64,000 nucleotides of DNA from Streptomyces rubrogriseus (GTDB lineage: Bacteria > Actinomycetota > Actinomycetes > Streptomycetales > Streptomycetaceae), in the NCBI RefSeq assembly GCF_027947575.1, contig NZ_CP116256.1, forward strand, positions 6,696,001 through 6,760,000, in the 5' to 3' direction. Both the position numbers and the translations under genes were made by a program. The notes beneath the pieces were generated by a model that saw nothing but the letters and a program-made list of their open reading frames with translations, was not told the origin of the DNA and did not search any database. Position 1 is the first letter of the stretch; each line of letters begins with the position of its first letter. Below, piece by piece: positions 45,968 through 53,982 of this stretch.

Positions 45968-46523
45968 CGGAGGGCGGGCGACCACCTCCGCGAAGATCGT
46001 GGTGGCCGGCGGCTTCGGCGTCGGCAAGACCACGTTCGTGGGCGCCGTCTCCGAGATCAACCCCCTGCGCACCGAGGCCGTGATGACCTCGGCCAGCGCG
46101 GGGATCGACGACCTCACGCACGCCGGGGACAAGACGACCACGACGGTCGCCATGGACTTCGGTCGCATCACGCTCGACCAGGACCTGATCCTGTACCTGT
46201 TCGGTACGCCCGGCCAGGACCGGTTCTGGTTCATGTGGGACGACCTGGTGCGCGGCGCCATCGGCGCGGTCGTGCTGTGCGACACCCGCCGGCTGGCCGA
46301 CTGCTTCCCGGCCGTCGACTACTTCGAGAACAGCGGTCTGCCGTTCGTCGTCGCGCTCAACGGCTTCGACGGCCAGCAGCCCTACTCGCCGGACGAGGTG
46401 CGCGAGGCGCTGCAGATCGGCCCGGACACCCCGATCATCACGACCGACGCCCGGCACCGCGCCGACGCGAAGTCGGCCCTGATCACACTGGTCGAGCACG
46501 CGCTGATGGCCCGTCTGCGGTAG
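45948..46523 (+). CDS. cvnD1: CvnD1, conservon Ras-like GTPase
   Basis: 191 aa. G1 loop GGFGVGKTT, G3-type FGTPGQDRFWFMW, and NGFDG where NKxD is usual, so base recognition differs from classical Ras proteins, as in the rest of this family. In S. coelicolor the four Cvn proteins are thought to form a membrane complex resembling eukaryotic G-protein-coupled systems. GTG at 45948 inside the end of cvnC1. Confidence 0.94.
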   Translation: MDFESSDGGRATTSAKIVVAGGFGVGKTTFVGAVSEINPLRTEAVMTSASAGIDDLTHAGDKTTTTVAMDFGRITLDQDLILYLFGTPGQDRFWFMWDDLVRGAIGAVVLCDTRRLADCFPAVDYFENSGLPFVVALNGFDGQQPYSPDEVREALQIGPDTPIITTDARHRADAKSALITLVEHALMARLR

Positions 46524-46582
46524 GTCCACCGGCCGCCGCAGCCAAGTCGGCAGGGGTCTACGGCACTTGTCGTAGACGGTTC

Positions 46583-46616
46583 GGAGCCGGCTGTGTCCTT
46601 TGACACGGTCGGCTCC
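46583..46616 (+). terminator. Terminator after conservon 1
   Basis: GGAGCCG...CGGCTCC outer stem with an inner GTGTC-CTTT-GACAC stem, 60 bases past the cvnD1 stop. Confidence 0.75.
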
Positions 46617-46797
46617 GCTGTTCATAACGTTTCGGCAGAGGAATCGGGTGGTACCGACACGCGACGCGGTCAACTGGTCTCGCTGCGCGCACGAACGCCC
46701 CGTCTTTTGACGGACCTCGCTCTTTATGACCGTTTTACGTGGGGCTTACATCACGTGTAACCCCCTCGTTCCACTGTTTGGAAGAGCGCTGGTCGCC

Positions 46798-46811
46798 GTG
46801 CTGGAATGCCA
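46798..46811 (+). promoter_or_regulatory. Shared conservon upstream motif, copy 2
   Basis: GTGCTGGAATGCCA, 132 bases before cvnA2; 13/14 match to 40860-40873. Confidence 0.5.
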
Positions 46812-46929
46812 GAACTGCCCCATGGTCTAAGACGTACTCAGCAGTAGCGCGTACTCGATGACTGACGGAGTGGGTTCTGAGACACAGCGGCACGACACAG
46901 GTGCCGACCGCCGAGAGGTTGTTGGTCGA

Positions 46930-49900
46930 GTGAGGCGAAGCAAGAACAGTCCCGAGCCATCGGCCCGGGGCAACTTCACCCCGCCGCCGCGCACAGCGGC
47001 GCCCGCCCCCGCCCCTGCCGCGGAACCCCAGGCCGAGCCGCCCGCGCCGAGCGGTGGCCGTTTCACGCCGCGCAACTGGCGGGTGACCACCCGGCTGAAC
47101 GCGATCCTGCTCATACCCGTGCTGGTCGGCCTCGTCATGGGCGGCTTCCAGGTGAAGAGCTCGATCGACACCTGGCAGGACGCCGAGGACGCCGAGAGCA
47201 CCGCGCGCCTCGTACGCGCCTCCCTCGGCTACGCCAACGCCCTCTACAACGAGCGCGACATCACCGCGGCCCCCCTGCTGCAGGGCAAGGGTGAGAAGGA
47301 CTCCACCGTCGCCGCGGCCCGCCAGGCCACCGACGAGGCGGCCGACACCTTCGACGCGGCGGCCCAGGGCATGCCCGGCAAGCCCGGCCTGGAGCGCCGG
47401 CTGAAGGTGTTCCGCGAGCAGGAGCCCAAGCTCCAGACGCTGCGGGCGGCCGCGTACACCTCCAAGCTCAAGGGCGTGGAGACCGAGGAGGGCTACACCG
47501 GTGTCGCCCACCCCCTCATGGAGTTCGCCAACGAGCTGGGCCTGGGCACCGGCAACATCACCTCCTACGGCCGTACCGTCTACGCGATCTCCCTGACCAA
47601 GGCCGCGCTCTCCCTGGAGCGCTCCATCGGCATGCACATGCTGGTCAAGCCGGGTCCGGAGCCCGGCCACCTCGCCAGCCAGCGCGTCGCGCTCTCCTCG
47701 TACGCCTACCTGGAGCGCATCGCGATCGAGGAGTACATCGGCGGCGGCACCGAGGCGGACGCGCAGAAGCTCGAGGACGCCGAGGCGAAGCTCAAGGAGG
47801 ACGGCGCGGCCATGGCCAAGGAGGCCAAGGCCAAGGACCCGGACTACGTTCCGCCGCCGTCCAACCCGACGACGATGATCTCGGAGCTGGCCGGACTCGA
47901 GTCCACCGACACCAGTGATCGCGCGGAGCTGGCCCAGCAGGGCATCACGCCGGAAAACTGGTGGGCGGTCAACACCCTCAAGTTCGACGCGTACCAGAAG
48001 ATCGAGTCGGACCTGGCCGACAAGGCGGTGTCCGAGGCGTCCACGATCGCCGACGACGCCGAGCGGGACGCCTACATCACGGGTGCCGCGGTCGTGATCG
48101 CGCTGCTCGCCGCGTTCGTCCTGGCCGGCATGGTGGCCCGTGGGATGAGCCGCTCGATGCGCCGGCTGCGCAACGCGGCCTTCGGCATCGCCGAGCAGCG
48201 CCTGCCGATGCTGGTCGACCAGCTCTCCCGCACCGACCCCGGCCGGGTCGACACCCGGGTGCAGCCGATCCCGATCACCTCGACCGACGAGATCGGCGAG
48301 GTCGCCCGCGCCTTCGACCAGGTGCACCGCGAGGCGGTCCGGCTCGCCGCCGAGCAGGCGCTGCTGCGGGGCAACATCAACGCGATCTTCACCAACCTGT
48401 CGCGCCGCAACCAGTCGCTGATCGAGGGCCAGCTGAGCCTGATCACCGACCTGGAGAACAACGAGGCCGACCCGGACCAGCTGGAGAACCTCTTCCGACT
48501 GGACCACCTGGCCACCCGTATGCGCCGCAACGGCGAGAACCTCCTGGTCCTCGCCGGCGAGGAGCCCGGCCGCCGCTGGGACCAGCCGGTCCCGCTGGTC
48601 GACGTGCTGCGCGCCGCCTCCTCCGAGGTGGAGCAGTACGAGCGCATCGAGCTGTCCGGCGTGCCGGAGGCCGAGATCCACGGCCGCGCCGTGACCGACC
48701 TCGTGCACCTGCTCGCCGAGCTGCTGGAGAACGCCACGACGTTCTCCTCGCCGCAGACCAAGGTCCGCGTCACCGCGACCCGGCTGCCCGACGGCCGCGT
48801 GATGGTCGAGATCCACGACAAGGGCATCGGCCTGACCGCCGAGGACTTCGCGGACATCAACCACAAGCTGGCCAACCCGCCGACCGTGGACGCCGCGATC
48901 TCGCAGCGCATGGGTCTGTTCGTGGTCGGCCGGCTGTCCGACCGGCACGGCATCCGCGTGCAGCTGCGCCCCTCCGGTGAGCAGGCGGGCACCACCTCGC
49001 TGGTCATGCTCCCGGACGCCATCACCCACGGTGGCGGCGGCGAGCAGCAGCAGCAACGCGACGAGTTCACCGTGTCGCAGATCATCCCGGAGCAGAACTT
49101 CCAGGGCGGCGGCGAGAGCTTCGGCCAAGTCGGCCAGCCCATGCGGACCGCCGCGGAGCTGGGCTTCGACGACAGCCGGTACGCCGAGATCCCCGACGAC
49201 ATACGCGAGCTGGACCCGGTGGGCCGCTCGCTGATGCGCGAGGAGCGCCGCGCGGCCCTGGAGGCCCAGTCGCACCCCGAGCTGCCCGGTCCCGCGGACC
49301 GGGGCGGCGCCGGGAACGACGGGGCCGCCGGCTTCCAGGACCAGTTCACCGGACAGCAGCCGGGCTACGACGGACAGCAGCCGGGTTACGGCCAGTCCCC
49401 CGACGGCTACCAGCAGCAGCCGAACGGCGCGTACCAGGAGTCGCCGAACGGCGCGTACGACCAGCAGTCGGCGTACGCCGACCCGCAGCAGGCGTACCAG
49501 GAACCGCGGCAGGCGTCGTACGACGAGCAGTACTACGCGCCGAACGGCGGTCTGCCGGAGGCCGGGAACCACTCGCCCTTCGAGCAGCGGCGCCACCAGG
49601 ACGACTGGCCGCAGCAGGACGGATACCAGAACGGATATCCGGACCAGTACCCGACCGGTGCCCCCCAGGCGCAATCCGCCGAGGCCGCTGACGTGACCGA
49701 GGCGGACCGCGTAGGCTTCGACCGTCCGGGGCCGGCCCCCTCCGCCGCCCACGAGCTGACCGACGCCGGTCTTCCCCGCCGCGGATCCACCGCGGGCGGC
49801 GCGGGCGATGCGGGGCACGTGGGCCAGGAGACGCCGGCCGCCGCACCGGGGGCGGGCGGCGAGGACACCTGGCGGTCGGCCAACGACGACCGCTGGCAGC

Positions 49901-50172
49901 AGGCCTCCTCGCTGCGCAAGCCCAAGGCGGGCGGGGTGACCTCCTCGGGCCTCCCGCGCCGGGTGCCCAAGGCCAACCTGGTCGAGGGCGCGGCCGAGAC
50001 CACTCCACAGGGAGGCCCCCAGGTCTCCCGCGCTCCGGAGGACGTCCGGGGCAGGCTGAGCAACCTGCGGCGCGGCGTCGAGCGAGGCCGCAACGCAGGC
50101 AGTGAAACGAACGGCCAGGACACGAGGAACGAACACCGTGGTCCTGACAGCACCTACAACCAGGAGCGTTAG
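46930..50172 (+). CDS. cvnA2: CvnA2, conservon sensor histidine-kinase-like protein
   Basis: 1080 aa. Membrane helices at about 52-75 and 380-404 around a nitrate-sensor-like domain (ANALYNERDITAAPLLQGKG). HAMP, LDHLATRMRRNGENLL, N box HLLAELLENATTF (from 593), G1 box DKGIGL (from 630). The tail has QQPGYDGQQPGYGQSPDGY repeats and ends TSGLPRRVPKANLV, DVRGRLSNLRRG. Compared with CvnA1 the kinase core is well conserved, while the sensor and tail have diverged, so the two may sense different signals. GTG at 46930 after GAGAGGTTG. Confidence 0.93.
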   Translation: MRRSKNSPEPSARGNFTPPPRTAAPAPAPAAEPQAEPPAPSGGRFTPRNWRVTTRLNAILLIPVLVGLVMGGFQVKSSIDTWQDAEDAESTARLVRASLGYANALYNERDITAAPLLQGKGEKDSTVAAARQATDEAADTFDAAAQGMPGKPGLERRLKVFREQEPKLQTLRAAAYTSKLKGVETEEGYTGVAHPLMEFANELGLGTGNITSYGRTVYAISLTKAALSLERSIGMHMLVKPGPEPGHLASQRVALSSYAYLERIAIEEYIGGGTEADAQKLEDAEAKLKEDGAAMAKEAKAKDPDYVPPPSNPTTMISELAGLESTDTSDRAELAQQGITPENWWAVNTLKFDAYQKIESDLADKAVSEASTIADDAERDAYITGAAVVIALLAAFVLAGMVARGMSRSMRRLRNAAFGIAEQRLPMLVDQLSRTDPGRVDTRVQPIPITSTDEIGEVARAFDQVHREAVRLAAEQALLRGNINAIFTNLSRRNQSLIEGQLSLITDLENNEADPDQLENLFRLDHLATRMRRNGENLLVLAGEEPGRRWDQPVPLVDVLRAASSEVEQYERIELSGVPEAEIHGRAVTDLVHLLAELLENATTFSSPQTKVRVTATRLPDGRVMVEIHDKGIGLTAEDFADINHKLANPPTVDAAISQRMGLFVVGRLSDRHGIRVQLRPSGEQAGTTSLVMLPDAITHGGGGEQQQQRDEFTVSQIIPEQNFQGGGESFGQVGQPMRTAAELGFDDSRYAEIPDDIRELDPVGRSLMREERRAALEAQSHPELPGPADRGGAGNDGAAGFQDQFTGQQPGYDGQQPGYGQSPDGYQQQPNGAYQESPNGAYDQQSAYADPQQAYQEPRQASYDEQYYAPNGGLPEAGNHSPFEQRRHQDDWPQQDGYQNGYPDQYPTGAPQAQSAEAADVTEADRVGFDRPGPAPSAAHELTDAGLPRRGSTAGGAGDAGHVGQETPAAAPGAGGEDTWRSANDDRWQQASSLRKPKAGGVTSSGLPRRVPKANLVEGAAETTPQGGPQVSRAPEDVRGRLSNLRRGVERGRNAGSETNGQDTRNEHRGPDSTYNQER

Positions 50173-50173
50173 T

Positions 50174-50596
50174 GTGAGCCCGATGAGCCAGGCGGCGCAG
50201 AACCTGAACTGGTTGATCACCAACTTCGTGGACAACACCCCGGGGGTGTCCCACACGGTGGTGGTCTCCGCCGACGGACTCCTTCTGGCGATGTCCGAAG
50301 GGTTCCCTCGCGACCGAGCCGATCAGCTCGCGGCCGTCGCCTCCGGCCTGACCTCGCTGACCGCCGGTGCCTCGCGCATCTTCGAGGGCGGCAGCGTGAA
50401 CCAGACGGTTGTGGAGATGGAGCGCGGATTCCTCTTCATCATGTCCATCTCCGACGGCTCGTCCCTCGCGGTTCTCGCACACCCCGAGGCGGACATCGGT
50501 CTCATTGGGTACGAGATGGCCCTTCTGGTGGACCGTGCCGGCACGGTTTTGACCCCCGATCTGCGGGCGGAGCTCCAAGGGAGCCTTCTCAACTAA
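50174..50596 (+). CDS. cvnB2: CvnB2, roadblock/LC7 protein
   Basis: 140 aa, one base after the cvnA2 stop. GTG with AGGAGCG upstream. Identical to CvnB1 over the first 73 residues and about 94 percent overall by eye; the differences cluster after FEGG (S/N, N/A, I/L, A/C, T/A). Confidence 0.93.
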   Translation: MSPMSQAAQNLNWLITNFVDNTPGVSHTVVVSADGLLLAMSEGFPRDRADQLAAVASGLTSLTAGASRIFEGGSVNQTVVEMERGFLFIMSISDGSSLAVLAHPEADIGLIGYEMALLVDRAGTVLTPDLRAELQGSLLN

Positions 50597-50690
50597 AGGA
50601 CAGACGGTGCGTTTTGGCGTCCCGTGGCCGTAAAGTTTCGGGACGCGGCTCCACAGCGATGGGTGCCAGGCACAGTCGGAGGAGGAAAAA

Positions 50691-51263
50691 GTGGGAACAC
50701 CCCCAGGCGGTCCGTCATCGGGCAACTGGTCGTACGGCCCTGGTCAGGGCCAAGGCGACGGCTCGGCGAACGGGTACGGCTACCCCTCCGTGCCGAGCCA
50801 CCGGCAGCCGTACGCGCCGCAGGGCCCCGGCCCTTCGCCGTACGACCAGCCGCATGCTCCGCGCATCCAGCCCGTGCAGCCGCAGCGCCGCACCCCTGAG
50901 CCGGCGCCCGCCGGGGCGTCGAACAACCCCCTGGTGCGCCCGTACGCCATGACGGGCGGCCGCACCAGGCCCCGGTACCAGCTCGCCATCGAGGCGCTGG
51001 TGCACACCACCGCGCAGCCGCATCAGATGCAGGGCCAGCTGCCCGAGCATCAGCGGATCTGCAACCTCTGCCGGGAGATCAAGTCGGTGGCCGAGGTCTC
51101 GGCCCTGCTGACGATCCCTCTCGGCGTGGCCAGGATCCTCGTCGCCGACTTGGCGGAGGCGGGACTGGTCGCCATCCATCAGCCCGGCGGCGACGAGAGC
51201 GCCGGCGGCCAGCCAGACGTGACACTGCTCGAAAGGGTGCTCAGTGGACTTCGCAAGCTCTAG
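50691..51263 (+). CDS. cvnC2: CvnC2, DUF742 protein with long N-terminal extension
   Basis: 190 aa. A disordered G/P/Y/Q-rich N-terminus (about 1-78) precedes the DUF742 domain (LVRPYAMTGGRTRPRYQLAIEAL to TLLERVLSGLRKL). The extension resembles the CvnA tails in composition and may bind them. GTG at 50691 with GGAGGAAAAA. Overlaps cvnD2 by 20 bases. Confidence 0.93.
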   Translation: MGTPPGGPSSGNWSYGPGQGQGDGSANGYGYPSVPSHRQPYAPQGPGPSPYDQPHAPRIQPVQPQRRTPEPAPAGASNNPLVRPYAMTGGRTRPRYQLAIEALVHTTAQPHQMQGQLPEHQRICNLCREIKSVAEVSALLTIPLGVARILVADLAEAGLVAIHQPGGDESAGGQPDVTLLERVLSGLRKL

Positions 51264-51825
51264 CGGCGGTCCTTCCCGCTCCACCACTTCCGCGAAGATC
51301 GTGGTGGCGGGCGGCTTCGGCGTGGGCAAGACCACGTTCGTCGGCGCTGTCTCGGAGATCAACCCGCTGCGCACCGAGGCCGTGATGACATCCGCTTCGG
51401 CGGGCATCGACGACCTCACCCACACGGGGGACAAGACGACCACGACGGTCGCCATGGACTTCGGCCGCATCACGCTCGACCAGGACCTGATCCTGTACCT
51501 CTTCGGTACGCCCGGCCAGGACCGGTTCTGGTTCATGTGGGACGACCTGGTGCGCGGCGCCATCGGCGCGATCGTCCTGGTCGACACGAGGCGGCTCGCC
51601 GACTGCTTCCCGGCCGTCGACTACTTCGAGAACAGCGGTCTGCCGTTCGTCATCGCGCTGAACGGCTTCGACGGGCAGCAGCCGTACCAGCCGGACGAGG
51701 TCCGGGAGGCGCTGCAGATCGGCCCGGACACGCCGATCATCACGACGGACGCGCGGCATCGGGCCGACGCGAAGTCTGCGCTCATCACTCTCGTGGAGCA
51801 CGCGCTGATGGCGCGGTTGCGCTGA
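51244..51825 (+). CDS. cvnD2: CvnD2, conservon Ras-like GTPase
   Basis: 193 aa, GGFGVGKTT, FGTPGQDRF, NGFDG as in CvnD1. Only about five substitutions beyond the first 15 residues (A/T, V/I, C/V, V/I, S/Q). GTG start inside cvnC2. Confidence 0.94.
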   Translation: MDFASSSGGPSRSTTSAKIVVAGGFGVGKTTFVGAVSEINPLRTEAVMTSASAGIDDLTHTGDKTTTTVAMDFGRITLDQDLILYLFGTPGQDRFWFMWDDLVRGAIGAIVLVDTRRLADCFPAVDYFENSGLPFVIALNGFDGQQPYQPDEVREALQIGPDTPIITTDARHRADAKSALITLVEHALMARLR

Positions 51826-51885
51826 GGGCAGCGCCGGGTCGCGCGACGCCCCCTGCGGCCACTGGGCTGCCGGGGGCGGTTTCGT

Positions 51886-51965
51886 TGCCGGGTGCGGGTA
51901 GTACGTGGCTGGTCGCGCCCACGCGGCGGAGCCGCATATCGACACAGCCCCGCGCCCCTGGGGCG
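51886..51965. repeat. Streptomyces-type dispersed intergenic repeat
   Basis: Contains CGTGGCTGGTCGCGCCCACG, GCGGCGGAGCCGCATATCGA and ACAGCCCCGCGCCCCTGGGG. I recognise this string as one that recurs between genes across Streptomyces chromosomes. It has no coding potential; a role in transcript ends or folding is unproven. Only one copy is in the window. Confidence 0.5.
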
Positions 51966-51982
51966 TCCACCGAGCCCGGCGT

Positions 51983-52022
51983 AACAAGAGAGGCCCCTCC
52001 GAGTGGAGGGGCCTCTCTTGTT
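51983..52022. terminator. Terminator between conservon 2 and accE
   Basis: Perfect 18-bp stem (arms 51983-52000 and 52005-52022) with a GAGT loop, between convergent genes. Confidence 0.92.
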
Positions 52023-52029
52023 GCTCGGG

Positions 52030-52227
52030 TCAGCGCCAGCTGTGCGGCGCCCTGAAGCCCGGCTCGCGTTCCAGGCGGCGCCAGCCCGCGCGGGCGCGGC
52101 CGCCGCCGTGGGGCGGGGCGATCTCGGCGGGGCGGGCGGCGGCGCGGGCCAGGAGGAGGGCCGTGATGGCGGCGACTTCCTCGGGCTCGGCGTGGCCCTT
52201 CTCGACGCGGATGTCGGCAGGGGACAT
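52030..52227 (-). CDS. accE: Acyl-CoA carboxylase epsilon subunit
   Basis: 65 aa. MSPADIRVEKGHAEPEEVAA, AITALLLARAAARP, and a basic tail ending WRRLEREPGFRAPHSWR: the short epsilon subunit that stabilises actinobacterial acyl-CoA carboxylases by bridging alpha and beta. ATG at 52227 after GGAGCC. It follows accB by 17 bases. Confidence 0.92.
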   Translation of the reverse strand: MSPADIRVEKGHAEPEEVAAITALLLARAAARPAEIAPPHGGGRARAGWRRLEREPGFRAPHSWR

Positions 52228-52244
52228 GGAGGTGGCTCCTCGGG

Positions 52245-53828
52245 TCACTGCGGCGGGTTGCCGTGCTTGCGGGAGGGCAGGTCGGCGTGCTTGGTGTGGA
52301 GCATCGCCAGGGACTTGATCAGCACCTCGCGGGTTTCGGCAGGGTCGATGACGTCGTCGACCAGGCCGCGTTCGGCCGCGTAGTAGGGGTGCATCAGCTC
52401 GGACTTGTACTCCTTGACCATGCGCGCCCGCATGGCCTCGGGGTCCTCGGCGTCGGCGATCTGCCGGCGGAAGATGACGTTCGCGGCACCTTCCGCGCCC
52501 ATGACGGCGATCTCGTTGGTCGGCCAGGCGTAGGTGAGGTCGGCGCCGATGGACTGGCTGTCCATGACGATGTAAGCACCTCCGTACGCCTTGCGCAGGA
52601 TCAGCGAGATCCGGGGCACGGTCGCGTTGCAGTACGCGTAGAGGAGCTTGGCCCCGTGGCGGATGATCCCGCCGTGCTCCTGGTCGACGCCGGGCAGGAA
52701 GCCGGGTACGTCCAGAAGGGTGATGATCGGGATGTTGAAGGCGTCGCACATCTGGACGAAGCGGGCCGCCTTCTCCGACGCCTCGATGTCCAGGACACCG
52801 GCCAGGGCCTGCGGCTGGTTGGCGACGATGCCGACGACCTGCCCGTCGAGACGGGCCAGCGCGCAGATGATGTTGCGGGCCCAGCGCTCGTGGACCTCCA
52901 GGTACTCGCCCTCGTCGACGAGTTCCTCGATGACCTTGGTCATGTCGTACGGGCGGTTGCCGTCCGCCGGGACCAGGTCGAGGAGGGTGTCCGAGCGGCG
53001 GTCCACCGGGTCGGAGGACTCGGCGCGGGGCGGGTTCTCCCGGTTGTTCTGCGGCAGCAGGGAGAGGAGGTAGCGGACCTCGGCGAGGCAGGTCTCCTCG
53101 TCGTCGTAGGCGAAGTGGCACACGCCGGACGTCTCGGCGTGCACGTCGGCGCCGCCCAGGCCGTTCTGCGTGATCTCCTCGCCGGTGACCGCCTTGACGA
53201 CGTCCGGGCCCGTGATGAACATCTGCGAGGTGTCGCGGACCATGAAGACGAAGTCGGTGAGGGCGGGGCTGTAGGCCGCGCCGCCCGCGCAGGGGCCGAG
53301 CATCACGCTGATCTGCGGGATGACGCCGGACGCCTTGGTGTTGCGCTGGAAGATGCCGCCGTACCCGGCGAGCGCGCTGACGCCCTCCTGGATACGGGCG
53401 CCGGCGCCGTCGTTCAGCGACACCAGCGGGGCACCGGCCGCGATGGCCATGTCCATGATCTTGTGGATCTTCGTGGCGTGGGCCTCGCCCAGCGCGCCGC
53501 CGAAGATCCGGAAGTCGTGGGCGTAGACGAAGACCGTGCGGCCCTCGACCGTGCCCCAGCCGGTGATGACACCGTCGGTGTACGGCTTCTTGGCCTCCAG
53601 GCCGAACCCGGTCGCCCGGTGCCGGCGCAGCTGCTCGACCTCGCGGAAGGAGCCGGTGTCCAGGAGCAGCTCGATGCGCTCACGTGCCGTCAGCTTGCCC
53701 TTGGCGTGCTGCGCCGCCGTCGCCTTCTCACTCGGCCCGGCGAGCGCCTGCGCACGGATCCCGTGCAGCTCGGCCACCCGCCCGCGCGCGTCCGTCGGCT
53801 CGCCCGGCGCCTCATCCAAAACGGTCAT
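52245..53828 (-). CDS. accB: Acetyl/propionyl-CoA carboxylase beta subunit
   Basis: 527 aa carboxyltransferase, crotonase fold in two halves. GPCAGGAAYSPALTDFVFMV forms an oxyanion hole; LRKAYGGAYIVMDSQSIGAD is the acyl-CoA pocket. The residue after RKAYGGAY is Ile, as in S. coelicolor AccB, which accepts acetyl-CoA as well as propionyl-CoA; PccB has Asp there. It supplies malonyl- and methylmalonyl-CoA for fatty acids and polyketides with a biotinylated alpha subunit encoded elsewhere. ATG at 53828. Confidence 0.95.
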   Translation of the reverse strand: MTVLDEAPGEPTDARGRVAELHGIRAQALAGPSEKATAAQHAKGKLTARERIELLLDTGSFREVEQLRRHRATGFGLEAKKPYTDGVITGWGTVEGRTVFVYAHDFRIFGGALGEAHATKIHKIMDMAIAAGAPLVSLNDGAGARIQEGVSALAGYGGIFQRNTKASGVIPQISVMLGPCAGGAAYSPALTDFVFMVRDTSQMFITGPDVVKAVTGEEITQNGLGGADVHAETSGVCHFAYDDEETCLAEVRYLLSLLPQNNRENPPRAESSDPVDRRSDTLLDLVPADGNRPYDMTKVIEELVDEGEYLEVHERWARNIICALARLDGQVVGIVANQPQALAGVLDIEASEKAARFVQMCDAFNIPIITLLDVPGFLPGVDQEHGGIIRHGAKLLYAYCNATVPRISLILRKAYGGAYIVMDSQSIGADLTYAWPTNEIAVMGAEGAANVIFRRQIADAEDPEAMRARMVKEYKSELMHPYYAAERGLVDDVIDPAETREVLIKSLAMLHTKHADLPSRKHGNPPQ

Positions 53829-53982
53829 GTAGCGACTCTACGAAGCCGAGCAAGGATTGCGAGCCGTCGACTCCGTACAGTCTCCGGCCCGTTTTCCTGG
53901 TAGCACCGAACAGAACTCCCACCCCGTGCAGCGCTTCCGACTGCTCAGAGGGCCTCTGGCTTGTAGGGGTCACACAAAGCCG

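Larger units (their letters stand above)
46524..46929. other. Gap between the two conservons
   Basis: 406 bases without a gene: the cvnD1 terminator, then an AT-richer stretch (46620-46760), TCACGTG at 46751-46757 and GTGCTGGAATGCCA at 46798-46811, which recur before conservon 1. Conservon 2 therefore probably has its own promoter. Confidence 0.5.
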
